Positions 24,477 through 33,242 of a DNA stretch of 64,000 nucleotides are shown in pieces. A program made the position numbers and the translations under genes. Each line of letters begins with the position of its first letter. Position 1 is the first letter of the stretch. Under the pieces are notes generated by a model. The model ran no database searches. It saw only the letters and a program-made list of their open reading frames with translations, and was not told where the DNA came from. The stretch comes from CAVPWP01 sp050789285 (lineage in GTDB: Bacteria > Pseudomonadota > Alphaproteobacteria > Rhodobacterales > Rhodobacteraceae), in contig NZ_JBOUVX010000002.1 in NCBI RefSeq assembly GCF_050789285.1, positions 992,001 through 1,056,000 on the forward strand, written 5' to 3'.

Positions 24477-25093
24477 TCGATCCCGTGCTGTTCCTCGCCT
24501 TCGTGCCGGTGGCGCTTGCGCTGAACCTGACGCCCGGCGCGGACATGATGTTTTGCTTCGCGCAGGGCATGAAGGGCGGGCCGCGGCCCGCGATCGCCGC
24601 TTCGGCCGGGATCTCGACCGGATCGATGATCCACGTCCTTCTGGCAGGCCTTGGTCTTGGCGCATTGATCGCCGCCTTTCCCTGGGTCTTCGGTGCGATC
24701 CGGTGGATCGGCGCGGCCTATCTCGCCTGGCTCGCGTGGAAGACCTTGCGCACGCCGCTGGCTCTGGCTTCGGCGCCGCCCGCCCGCCCGGCGCGGGCCT
24801 TCCGCGACGGGCTGATCGTCAATCTTTCAAACCCCAAGGTGATCCTGTTCATTCTTGCCCTGCTGCCGCAGTTCATCGACCCCGCGCGGCCCGTCCTGCC
24901 GCAGTTCCTCGCCTGTGGCGCGGTGATCGCCACCGGCGGCTTCGTCGTGAACGCTCTTGTCGGCACGTTTTCGGGCGGGCTGGGCCGCAGGCTTCTTCGC
25001 AATCCACGGGCCGAGCGGGGCCTGCGGCTGACCACAGCCGGGCTTTTCGCGGCGCTTGCCGCCCGCGTCGGATGGGAGGCTGCCCGCGCATGA
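24473..25093 (+). CDS. LysE/RhtB family amino acid exporter
   Basis: 206 residues with six predicted membrane helices. The N-terminal NLTPGADMMFCFAQGMKGG followed by GISTGSMIHVLLAGLGLGAL is the LysE/RhtB signature, and LIVNLSNPKVILFILALLPQF is the second conserved block. Members export amino acids or their analogues by proton antiport; the substrate is not predictable. The gene overlaps the glycosylase stop (ATGA) and the moaB start (ATGA), so it is co-translated with two functionally unrelated genes. Confidence 0.93.
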   Translation: MIDPVLFLAFVPVALALNLTPGADMMFCFAQGMKGGPRPAIAASAGISTGSMIHVLLAGLGLGALIAAFPWVFGAIRWIGAAYLAWLAWKTLRTPLALASAPPARPARAFRDGLIVNLSNPKVILFILALLPQFIDPARPVLPQFLACGAVIATGGFVVNALVGTFSGGLGRRLLRNPRAERGLRLTTAGLFAALAARVGWEAARA

Positions 25094-25632
25094 GCCGCAT
25101 CGACGAGACAAAGGACTTCATCCCCGTCCGCTTCGCCGTGCTCACGGTCAGCGACACCCGCACGATCGGGGACGACAAGTCCGGCCAGACGCTGGCCGAC
25201 CGTATCGCCGAGGCGGGTCACATCCTTGCCGCGCGCGCCATCCTGCCCGACGAGCGGGGCGAAATCGCCGACCAGCTGCGCGCCTGGGCAGACGATCCCG
25301 CGATCGACGTCGTGCTGACCACGGGCGGCACCGGCCTGACCGGGCGGGACGTGACCGTGGAAGCCCACCGTGACGTGTACGAGAAGGAAATCGAGGCCTT
25401 CGGCACCGTCTTCACCATCGTCTCGATGCAGAAGATCGGTACTTCGGCGGTGCAGTCGCGCGCCTGCGGCGGGGTCGCGAACGGCACCTACCTTTTCGCG
25501 CTTCCCGGCAGCCCGGGCGCCTGCCGCGACGCCTGGGACGAAATCCTTGTCTGGCAGTTCGACTATCGTCACCGCCCCTGCAATTTCGTCGAGATTCTTC
25601 CCCGCCTTGACGAACACCGGCGACGGAAATGA
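25090..25632 (+). CDS. moaB: Molybdenum cofactor biosynthesis protein B
   Basis: 180 residues of the MoaB/Mog fold. FAVLTVSDTRTIGDDKSGQTL binds substrate, VVLTTGGTGLTGRDVT is the conserved loop, and LFALPGSPGACRDAWDEIL ends the domain. MoaB/Mog proteins adenylylate molybdopterin before molybdate insertion; the MoaB branch is assigned from the sequence style and is less certain than the family. It overlaps the LysE gene stop by four bases. moaD/moaE and mobA are elsewhere in the window. Confidence 0.9.
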   Translation: MSRIDETKDFIPVRFAVLTVSDTRTIGDDKSGQTLADRIAEAGHILAARAILPDERGEIADQLRAWADDPAIDVVLTTGGTGLTGRDVTVEAHRDVYEKEIEAFGTVFTIVSMQKIGTSAVQSRACGGVANGTYLFALPGSPGACRDAWDEILVWQFDYRHRPCNFVEILPRLDEHRRRK

Positions 25633-25719
25633 CCGCCCCGCGCGTAACGGAGTTGTGCTTGGTGCCTCCAGCCCTCGCCATTACCTTTGCTGCTGCGGTT
25701 TGACCGAGGACAACGGCGG

Positions 25720-27213
25720 ATGCGATTTCTCGGCCGGTCGCTGACCGGCGTCTTTCTTCTGGCCCTCACCGTCGGGCTGCTTGCCTTGGCGGGCAGCAGC
25801 GTCTGGCGTGCGCTTGAAGCGCGCTGGGCCCAGGACCCCGGGGCAGTCCCGGCGCGCGAACGTGTCTTTGCCGTCAACGTGGTCGAGGTCCGACCCGAAA
25901 CCGTCACCCCGGTGATCGAGGTCTTCGGCGAGGTGCAAAGCCGCCGGCGGCTCGAGCTGCGGGCGGCTGCCGGGGGCGAGGTCATCCAACTGTCGGACCG
26001 CTTCGAGGATGGCGGCGCGGTGCGCGCGGGCGACCTTCTCTTGCGCATCGACCCGTTCTCGGCCCGGTCCGCCCGCGATGTGGCCAACGTCGACCTGCGC
26101 GAGGCCGAGGCCGATCTTGCCGACGCCCGCCGCGCGCTCGAGCTTGCGCGCGACGCACTGGCCGCCACCGGGGAACAGGCGGTGCTGCGCGAGCGCGCGC
26201 TTGAACGTCAGCGCGATCTTCTGGGCCGCGCAGTCGGCACCGACGCCGCCGTCGAAACCGCCGAACTCGCCGCCTCGGCCGCGCGTCAGGCGGTTCTTGC
26301 GGCGCGCCAGGGGCTGGCGCAGGCGGAAGCGCGCATCGAGCAGGCCGAAACCACTGTGGATCGCCGCCGCATCGCGCTGGCCGAGGCCGAGCGGCGCCTG
26401 GCAGAAACCGAGGTCTTCGCGGCCTTCGACGGCATCCTGAACGATGTCAGCCTGGTCGAGGGACGACTGGTCAATGCGAACGAGCGGTTGGGCGAACTGG
26501 TCGATCCGACCGCGCTCGAGGTCGCGTTCCGCGTCTCGACGGCGCAATATGCCCGCCTTTCCGGCCCGGACGGGCAGGTGGCGGGGTTGCCGGTGACCGT
26601 GGCGCTTGACGTGCTGGGACTTGACCTGACCGTGGCCGGCAGGGTCACCCGCGAAAGCGCCGCTGCGGGCGATGGCCAGACCGGGCGGCTGCTATACGCA
26701 ACGCTCGATCCCGCGCCGGGGTTCCGGCCGGGCGACTTCGTCTCGGTCATCGTGGCCGAGCCACCGCTTGACAGCGTGGCCGTGCTGCCGGCCTCGGCCG
26801 TGTCGGCGGCGGGCGAGGCGCTGGTCGTGGGCCCCGACGACCGGCTCGAGGCCGTTCCGGTCGCGATTTTGCGCCGACAGGGCGACACGGTTCTTGTGCC
26901 CGCCAGGGGCCTTGCCGGAGACCTTGCCGGCGCGCGCGTCGTCGCCGAACGCACTCCGCTTCTGGGGGCGGGCATACGCGTGCGCGTCTTCGATCCCGCC
27001 GGTTCGGGTGAACAGGCCTCTGCCGCGCGCCCCGCGGCGTCGCCCGACGAGATGCTCGAACTCGATCCCGACCGCCGCGCCCGCCTTGTCGCCTTCGTCG
27101 AGGCCAGCGTCGCGATGCCGGCCGAGGCCAAGGCCCGCATCCTCGACCAGCTTGCGCAGGACCGCGTCCCGGCCGAGATGGTGGCGCGGATCGAATCCCG
27201 GATGGGGGGCTAG
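25720..27213 (+). CDS. RND efflux periplasmic adaptor (membrane fusion protein)
   Basis: 497 residues from ATG 25720, preceded by GAGGA at good distance. An N-terminal membrane anchor (SLTGVFLLALTVGLLALAGSSVW) is followed by the lipoyl/barrel half VIEVFGEVQSRRRLELRA, a long alpha-helical hairpin (about 110-230, rich in Ala, Glu and Arg), and the second barrel half with VFAAFDGILNDVSLVEG. It should connect the inner-membrane pump to an outer-membrane channel. An extra C-terminal region (about 420-497) is predicted helical. The pump gene follows after 4 bp; no TolC-type gene is nearby. Confidence 0.92.
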   Translation: MRFLGRSLTGVFLLALTVGLLALAGSSVWRALEARWAQDPGAVPARERVFAVNVVEVRPETVTPVIEVFGEVQSRRRLELRAAAGGEVIQLSDRFEDGGAVRAGDLLLRIDPFSARSARDVANVDLREAEADLADARRALELARDALAATGEQAVLRERALERQRDLLGRAVGTDAAVETAELAASAARQAVLAARQGLAQAEARIEQAETTVDRRRIALAEAERRLAETEVFAAFDGILNDVSLVEGRLVNANERLGELVDPTALEVAFRVSTAQYARLSGPDGQVAGLPVTVALDVLGLDLTVAGRVTRESAAAGDGQTGRLLYATLDPAPGFRPGDFVSVIVAEPPLDSVAVLPASAVSAAGEALVVGPDDRLEAVPVAILRRQGDTVLVPARGLAGDLAGARVVAERTPLLGAGIRVRVFDPAGSGEQASAARPAASPDEMLELDPDRRARLVAFVEASVAMPAEAKARILDQLAQDRVPAEMVARIESRMGG

Positions 27214-27217
27214 GCCG

Positions 27218-30200
27218 GTGATCCGCGACCGCCTTTCCGGCGCGGCAGGCGGCATCCTGTCCTACTTCGCACGCCACCGGACGGCTGCGAACCTGCTTCT
27301 GGTGCTGCTCGTCGTTCTTGGCGTCTCTGCCTTTCCCAACATGCGCGCCCAGTATTTCCCCGATGTCGTGGTCGAGGAGATCTCGGTTTCGGTGACATGG
27401 GAGGGCGCCGGGGCCGAGGATGTGGACGCCGCCATCGTCCAGCTTCTCGAACCCGCGCTTCTGGCCGTCGACGGCGTTGCCGAGACTTCGTCGACCTCGC
27501 GCGAAGGGCGTGCGTCGATCCAGCTTGAGTTCGAACCCGGCTGGGACATGACGCGCGCCGCCGACGACGTGCAACTGGCCGTCGACAGCGTCGGCAACCT
27601 GCCCGAGGACGCCGAAGAACCCAGCGTCCGCCGCGGCTCGTGGAGCGATCGGGTGACCGATGTGGTCGTCACCGGTCCGGTCGCCGTCGATCAGATCGCG
27701 CGTCTTGCCGACGAATTCGTCGTGCGGCTTTTCGCTGAAGGCATCACCCGCACCACGATCCGCGGGCTTGCCGCCCCGCAGGTGGTGGTCGAGGTCTCGG
27801 GCCTGTCGCTTGTCCGTCACGACATCACCCTGCGCGAGGTCGCCGACGCGATCGCCGCCGAAGCCGAAGCCGATCCGGCCGGCGATGTGGCGGGAACCAC
27901 CCGCGTGCGCACGGGCGTCGCCAAACGGTCGGCCGACGAGATCGGGCAGATCGTTCTGCGCTCGGGGATGGACGGCACCACGCTGCGGATTGCCGACGTG
28001 GCCATCATCCGCGTCGAAGGCGTCGATCGCGACCGCAGCTATTTCGTCGGCACCGATCCCGCGGTCTCGATCCGCGTCGACCGGTCGGCCGATGGCGATG
28101 CCATCGACATGCAACGCGCGGTCGAACGGGTCGCCGCCGAGATGACGGCGACGCTGCCGCAAGGGGTGCGCATCGACCTGATCCGCACCCGCGCGGACGA
28201 GATCACCGGGCGGCTCGACCTTCTGCTTCAGAACGGGCTTCTGGGCCTTGGGCTGGTCGTGGTGCTGCTGTTCCTGTTCCTGAACGCCCGCACGGCGCTC
28301 TGGGTCGCCGCGGGCATTCCCGTGGCGATGACGGCCGCCATCGCGATCATGTACGCGGCGGGACTGACGCTGAACATGATTTCGCTCTTTGCGCTGATCC
28401 TGACGCTGGGCATCGTTGTCGATGACGCCATCGTCGTGGGCGAGCACGCCGATTTCCGCGCGCGCCGTCTTGGCGAAGATCCGCAAAGCGCCGCCGAGAA
28501 CGCCGCCCGACGGATGTTTCTTCCGGTCTTCGCCGCGACGCTGACCACGATCATCGCGTTCTTCGGCCTTGTCGCCATTGGCGGGCGCTTCGGGTCGCTC
28601 ATCGCCGACATTCCCTTCACGGTGATCGTGGTGCTGACCGCCTCGCTGGTCGAGTGCTTCCTGATCCTGCCGAACCACATGGCCCATGCCCTGACGCATA
28701 CCGCGAAGGAGCACTGGTACGACTGGCCCTCGCGGCAGGTTAACCGGGGCTTCCGCTGGTTTCGCGACCGCGTCTTCCGCGGCCTCATGGCGCTGGTGAT
28801 CGTGGCCCGTTATCCGGTCCTTGCGGGCGCGCTGGCGCTGCTGGCGCTCAGCGCCGCGCTGTTCATCCGGGGCGACGTCCAGTGGCGGTTCTTCAACTCG
28901 CCCGAACAGGGCTCGATCTCGGGCAACTTCGCCATGGCGCCCGGCGCCACGCGCGAGGATACGCTCGCGATGATGCGCAACCTGCAGGCTTCGGTCGAAG
29001 AGCTTGCCGCCCGCTACGAGGCCGAGCATGGCCGGAACCCCGTGGCCTATGTCCTGTCCGAGGTCGGCGGCACCACCGGCCGCGGCCTTGCCGGAGAAGA
29101 CACCCGGGACGCCGAACTTCTGGGGTCGATCGCGATCGAACTGATCGACGCCGACCTTCGACCCTATTCCTCGTTCCAGTTCGTGGCCGATCTGCAGGAC
29201 AACGTGCGCCGCCACCCCCTGCTTGAAACCGTCAGCTTCAGGGGCTGGCGGTCGGGGCCGGGGGGCGACGCGCTCGATGTCGAGATCTCGGGCGCGGACG
29301 CGGTGCAGCTCAAGGCTGCGGCCGAACGGCTCAAGACCGCCGTCGCCCGCCACCCCGAGGTCTCGGCGGTCGAGGACAGCATGGCCTTCGACAAGGACGA
29401 ACTGATCCTCGATCTGACGCCACAGGGACAGGCGCTGGGCCTTGATATCGACTCGCTGGGCCGGCTTCTGCGCGACAGCCTGAGCGGGATCGAGGCCGCG
29501 ACCTTCCCCGACGGCCCACGCTCGGCCGCGATCCGGGTCGAACTGGCGCCGGGCGAGCTGACAGCCGACTTCCTCGACCGCGCGCAGATCCGCGCGCCGT
29601 CGGGCGCCTACGTCCCGCTCGCCGATGTCGTGACGGTCGAACAGCGGTCGGGCTTTTCCACCGTGCGGCGCGAGAACGGGGTGCGCGTGATCTCGGTCAG
29701 CGGCGACATCTCCGAGGACGACCCCGCGCGCGCGGCCGAGATCATGACCGAACTGCGCGAGGTCATCCTGCCCGCGATCGAAGAGGAATTCGGCGTCGCG
29801 ACGCGGCTTGCCGGGCTGGCCGAGCAGGAAAGCGCGTTCCTGTCCGATGCGGCGACCGGTCTTGCGCTTTGCCTTGCCGGCATCTTCCTGACGCTGGCGT
29901 GGGTCTTTTCAAGCTGGACGCGGCCGCTGATCGTGATGGCGATCATTCCCTTCGGCCTTGTCGGCGCGATCTGGGGGCACCATGCCTGGGGCGTGCCGCT
30001 GTCGATGTTCTCGGTCGTGGGGCTGATCGGGATGGTGGGGATCATCATCAACGACTCGATCGTGCTGGTCACCACCGTCGACGACTATGCCCGGACGCGC
30101 GGGCTTTTCCCCGCCATCGTCGAGGGCGCGGCCGACCGGTTGCGGCCGGTCCTGCTGACCACGCTGACGACCGTTCTGGGTCTTGCGCCGCTTCTTTTCG

Positions 30201-30619
30201 AAAGCTCCCAGCAGGCGCAGTTCCTCAAGCCCACGGTCATCACGCTGGTCTACGGGCTGGGCTTCGGCGTCGTTCTGGTGCTGCTGGTCGTGCCCGCGCT
30301 TCTGGCGGTGCAGCAGGACATCCGCACGCGCACGGCCGCCGCGCGCCGCGCCCTGTCCGCGCCGCGCCGGGGCGGGATCGCCGGGATGGCGGCGGGCGGC
30401 CTTGCCGGACTGACGGCGCTGTGGTTCGCCGCGACTCTGGGTGCGCAGATCGTCACCGGGGCGCCGGTCCGCCCGGTCGCGGCGCTTCTTCCGTCGGGGG
30501 CGTCGGGCGCGGGCGCTGCCTTCGCACTGTTCGCGGGCGGGGCCTTCGTCCTGACGGTGCTGGTCTGGGCGCTTGCCGTCCTGGCCGGCCGGCTGCGGCG
30601 GCGGCGAGAGCTGGCCTAG
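27218..30619 (+). CDS. RND efflux pump permease with extra C-terminal membrane module
   Basis: 1133 residues from GTG 27218. It has two large periplasmic loops and twelve core helices; helix 4 carries the proton-relay pair Asp-Asp in GIVVDDAIVVGEH, and helix 10 has IIINDSIVLV. After the usual end the protein continues with two further hydrophobic stretches (about 1053-1079 and 1098-1124), making roughly fourteen helices. The pump exports toxic hydrophobic compounds or lipids using the proton gradient; substrate is unknown. Its TAG stop shares the bases CTAG with the convergent downstream gene. Confidence 0.93.
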   Translation: MIRDRLSGAAGGILSYFARHRTAANLLLVLLVVLGVSAFPNMRAQYFPDVVVEEISVSVTWEGAGAEDVDAAIVQLLEPALLAVDGVAETSSTSREGRASIQLEFEPGWDMTRAADDVQLAVDSVGNLPEDAEEPSVRRGSWSDRVTDVVVTGPVAVDQIARLADEFVVRLFAEGITRTTIRGLAAPQVVVEVSGLSLVRHDITLREVADAIAAEAEADPAGDVAGTTRVRTGVAKRSADEIGQIVLRSGMDGTTLRIADVAIIRVEGVDRDRSYFVGTDPAVSIRVDRSADGDAIDMQRAVERVAAEMTATLPQGVRIDLIRTRADEITGRLDLLLQNGLLGLGLVVVLLFLFLNARTALWVAAGIPVAMTAAIAIMYAAGLTLNMISLFALILTLGIVVDDAIVVGEHADFRARRLGEDPQSAAENAARRMFLPVFAATLTTIIAFFGLVAIGGRFGSLIADIPFTVIVVLTASLVECFLILPNHMAHALTHTAKEHWYDWPSRQVNRGFRWFRDRVFRGLMALVIVARYPVLAGALALLALSAALFIRGDVQWRFFNSPEQGSISGNFAMAPGATREDTLAMMRNLQASVEELAARYEAEHGRNPVAYVLSEVGGTTGRGLAGEDTRDAELLGSIAIELIDADLRPYSSFQFVADLQDNVRRHPLLETVSFRGWRSGPGGDALDVEISGADAVQLKAAAERLKTAVARHPEVSAVEDSMAFDKDELILDLTPQGQALGLDIDSLGRLLRDSLSGIEAATFPDGPRSAAIRVELAPGELTADFLDRAQIRAPSGAYVPLADVVTVEQRSGFSTVRRENGVRVISVSGDISEDDPARAAEIMTELREVILPAIEEEFGVATRLAGLAEQESAFLSDAATGLALCLAGIFLTLAWVFSSWTRPLIVMAIIPFGLVGAIWGHHAWGVPLSMFSVVGLIGMVGIIINDSIVLVTTVDDYARTRGLFPAIVEGAADRLRPVLLTTLTTVLGLAPLLFESSQQAQFLKPTVITLVYGLGFGVVLVLLVVPALLAVQQDIRTRTAAARRALSAPRRGGIAGMAAGGLAGLTALWFAATLGAQIVTGAPVRPVAALLPSGASGAGAAFALFAGGAFVLTVLVWALAVLAGRLRRRRELA

Positions 30620-31437
30620 CGGCAGCCTTCGATCTCGACCGCGCGGCCGCCGGCGATGACCGTGACGCGCACCGTGTCGCGCGCAAGGGCGAACGGCGCG
30701 GCCTCGGGCGGGACAAGATCCGCGACAGCCTGCAGCCGGTCGCCCGACCGCGCGACCTCGGGCTCGGACACCCAGATCGGTGCGTCGGCCACCTCGACCA
30801 CGGCCGCCTCGTCCGGCCCAAGCACCGGCATGGTCAGCGTCGCGGTCAGCCGCAGCCCGTCGCCGATCGGTTCCAGTGCGCAGTCGACGGCGCGCACGCC
30901 TGCCTCGGCGGCCGTCATCGGACGATCGGCCAGCGCGGCGGCGATGCGGGGATCTTGCGCTGCCGCCACGGGCGTGAGGTCGGCCCCGACGTCAAGGCTG
31001 ACCGGCACGCAGATCTCTTCGCACACGCCAATCTCGATCCGGCCGGCTATCACGATGGGCTCGCCCGCGCGATGGGGCACGAAGCGCAGCGGAATCGTCA
31101 CGACCTCGGAATACCCGACAGATCGCATCCCGTTGAGGTGAAAGACCTCGGGCACCGGCCAGCTGACCAGGACGCCACTCAGGTTTTCGGACCCCGACCA
31201 ATCGAAGTGCGGCGGGATGCCGGCGTCGCCCGGTGCGCGCCAATAGGTCTTCCAGCCCGGCGCCAGCGTAAGGCGCAGCGCCGCCATATGGTCGCCGCCC
31301 TCCATCCGCCACCCGCTCAGAAGTTCGGCCCGGACCATGCGGTCGGGCACCTGCGCCGGTGCGGACGTCGGAAGAAACGCGGTCAGGCCAAGCGCGAAGG
31401 CGGCCAGAAGAACAGGATGTCGGGCTGCGGAAATCAT
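30616..31437 (-). CDS. Periplasmic DsbD-alpha/ScsB-like thiol-disulfide protein
   Basis: 273 residues from ATG 31437. A signal peptide (ISAARHPVLLAAFALGLTAFLPTSAPAQ) leads to an immunoglobulin-like domain with WKTYWRAPGDAGIPPHFDWSGSEN and the redox pair IGVCEEICVP, spaced C-x3-C as in ScsB-type rather than C-x5-C as in DsbD. Only this domain is present; the membrane and thioredoxin domains of DsbD are absent. It may receive electrons from a separate CcdA-type protein to reduce copper-sensitive or envelope thiols. It is divergent from yqgE. Confidence 0.8.
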   Translation of the reverse strand: MISAARHPVLLAAFALGLTAFLPTSAPAQVPDRMVRAELLSGWRMEGGDHMAALRLTLAPGWKTYWRAPGDAGIPPHFDWSGSENLSGVLVSWPVPEVFHLNGMRSVGYSEVVTIPLRFVPHRAGEPIVIAGRIEIGVCEEICVPVSLDVGADLTPVAAAQDPRIAAALADRPMTAAEAGVRAVDCALEPIGDGLRLTATLTMPVLGPDEAAVVEVADAPIWVSEPEVARSGDRLQAVADLVPPEAAPFALARDTVRVTVIAGGRAVEIEGCR

Positions 31438-31524
31438 GCGGTGCAAGCTATTCGTCCGGACCCGCAAGGGAAATCACTTTCCAGAGAGAGTTCGCGATCC
31501 TTCGCCGGTGTGGCAGCGCGTCAC

Positions 31525-31553
31525 TTGCCCTTGCGACGCGGCCCGCACAGAGT
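31525..31553 (+). promoter_or_regulatory. Putative yqgE promoter TTGCCC-N17-CAGAGT
   Basis: TTGCCC (31525-31530) and CAGAGT (31548-31553) have a 17-bp spacer, and the -10-like box ends 7 bp before ATG 31561. The -10 is weak, but the geometry repeats that seen before other genes in the window. Confidence 0.35.
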
Positions 31554-31560
31554 TGGCGCC

Positions 31561-32136
31561 ATGAAAAATGTCCCCGACTCGTTCGGACTTGCCGGAAACC
31601 TTCTGATCGCCATGCCCGGAATGGGGGATCCGCGATTCGAAAAAAGCGTCGTCTTCCTGTGCGACCATTCCGAAAAGGGCGCGATGGGGCTGATCGTCAA
31701 CAAACCGATGACCGAGGTCCGCTTCTCGGACCTTGTCGAGCAGCTTGGGATCGAATCGCACCATCCGCTGCCGAAGATGCCGATCCATTTCGGCGGACCG
31801 GTTGAAAGCGGCCGCGGCTTCGTGCTGCACTCGAACGACTACGGCGCGAACGCCTCGACCCTCAGGATCGGCGCGCGCTTCGGCATGACCGCGACACTCG
31901 ACATCGTGCAGGACATCGCCACGGGTCAGGGCCCCGATCAGGCGATCTTCGCGCTGGGCTATTCCGGCTGGGGTCCCGGCCAGCTTGAATCCGAGATCCG
32001 CCGGAACGGCTGGCTGACCTGCGACGCGACGGACGCGATCGTCTTTTCACCCGACAATGCCGGCAAGTGGGCCGCCGCGCTCAAGGCGCTGGGGGTCGAG
32101 GCGCTGAGCCTTTCGGGCGCCTCGGGCCGGGCGTGA
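31561..32136 (+). CDS. YqgE/AlgH family protein (DUF179)
   Basis: 191 residues. The opening LAGNLLIAMPGMGDPRFEKSVVFLCDHSEKGAMGLIVNKP and the later HFGGPVESGRGFVLHS are the hallmark YqgE blocks. ALGYSGWGPGQLESEI and NGWL close the domain. The family is cytoplasmic and of uncertain function; it has been tied to alginate regulation in Pseudomonas (AlgH) without a mechanism. The gene is divergent from the DsbD-like gene and converges with tsaC 9 bp after its stop. Confidence 0.95.
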   Translation: MKNVPDSFGLAGNLLIAMPGMGDPRFEKSVVFLCDHSEKGAMGLIVNKPMTEVRFSDLVEQLGIESHHPLPKMPIHFGGPVESGRGFVLHSNDYGANASTLRIGARFGMTATLDIVQDIATGQGPDQAIFALGYSGWGPGQLESEIRRNGWLTCDATDAIVFSPDNAGKWAAALKALGVEALSLSGASGRA

Positions 32137-32145
32137 CCGCCGCGC

Positions 32146-33102
32146 TTACCCTCGCGGCGCCGCCGCCCGCCTGAGCCGATCGTTGATCGCAAGACCCAGA
32201 CCCGTCTCGGGGATCGGGGACACCGCGATCGCGGCCGCCCCTGTGGCATCAAGCGCGCGCAGGCAGGCGAACAGGTTTGCCGCCGCCTCGGCCAGGTCGC
32301 CAGCGGGCGACAGGTTCGCCGCCGCCCCCGTGACCGGGCCGAAGCCCAGAAGCACCTCGCCGGCGCGGGCGCGCCCGGCGTTCAGGCGCAGCGCCGCCCG
32401 TGGGGCATAGTGCGAGGCCAGCTGCCCCGGGGCCAGCGGAAGCGCAGGGTCCGCGCCGGGCCGCGCAAGCGGCACGCCAAGGCAGGCCTCGACCGCCTCG
32501 GACGGCAATCCGCCGGGCCGCAGAAGCACGGGCGCGTCAAGCAACCCGACGATGGTGGATTCGACGCCTACCGGGCAGGCTCCGCCGTCGACCACGGCGT
32601 CGATCCGTCCCGACAGCCCCTCCAGCACATGGGCGGCGGTGGTCGGGCTGACGGCGCCCGAAGGATTGGCCGATGGTGCGGCCAGAGCCAGGCCGCTGGC
32701 CCGCAGGATCGCCTGCGCCACAGGGTGCGCCGGCATCCGCAAGGCCACCGACGCCTGCCCCGCCGTCACTTCGGCCGCGATCCCGGCTTCGGGCCGCAGC
32801 GGCAGCACCAGTGTCAGCGGCCCCGGCCAGAAGGCCTGCGCAAGCGCCTCGGCGCAGTCATCGAACACCGCGACGCGCCGCGCCCCGTCGAGGTCAGCCA
32901 CGTGCACGATCAGCGGGTTCTTGGCCGGGCGTCCCTTCGCGGCATAGATCGCGCGCACCGCATCGGTGTCCCGCGCGTTGGCGCCAAGGCCATACACCGT
33001 CTCGGTCGGAAAGGCGACAAGGCCGCCCGCGCGCAGGATTTCCGCCGCCTGGACGATGTCCGCCGGCGTGTCGGTCAGCCGCTGTGTCGCACGGTTGGCC
33101 AT
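32146..33102 (-). CDS. L-threonylcarbamoyladenylate synthase (Sua5 type)
   Basis: 318 residues from ATG 33102. The YrdC core has FPTETVYGLGANA, KGRPAKNPLIVHV, WPGPLTLVLP and LAAPSANPSG. A C-terminal Sua5 domain of about 110 residues follows the linker APGQLASHYAPR, marking the long Sua5 form rather than short TsaC. It makes threonylcarbamoyl-AMP for the universal t6A37 tRNA modification. It is divergent from the acyl-CoA dehydrogenase gene with a 140-bp gap. Confidence 0.95.
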   Translation of the reverse strand: MANRATQRLTDTPADIVQAAEILRAGGLVAFPTETVYGLGANARDTDAVRAIYAAKGRPAKNPLIVHVADLDGARRVAVFDDCAEALAQAFWPGPLTLVLPLRPEAGIAAEVTAGQASVALRMPAHPVAQAILRASGLALAAPSANPSGAVSPTTAAHVLEGLSGRIDAVVDGGACPVGVESTIVGLLDAPVLLRPGGLPSEAVEACLGVPLARPGADPALPLAPGQLASHYAPRAALRLNAGRARAGEVLLGFGPVTGAAANLSPAGDLAEAAANLFACLRALDATGAAAIAVSPIPETGLGLAINDRLRRAAAPRG

Positions 33103-33242
33103 GGTCGTGACGCTGCGTCCCTGTTGCCCGCCCTGGCCGCGCGTGGAACCACATTGCCCGGGCCTTGCCGCCTTACCGGCCTCGGCGGGGCTTGCCAAGT
33201 CGCCGTTCCAGACGCCGCAAGGGACCCCAAGGGAAACGCAGC

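Noticed and set aside
26747..29353. 868-codon minus-strand frame inside the RND genes
   Set aside because: It is opposite a convincing adaptor and pump and has no recognisable domains.
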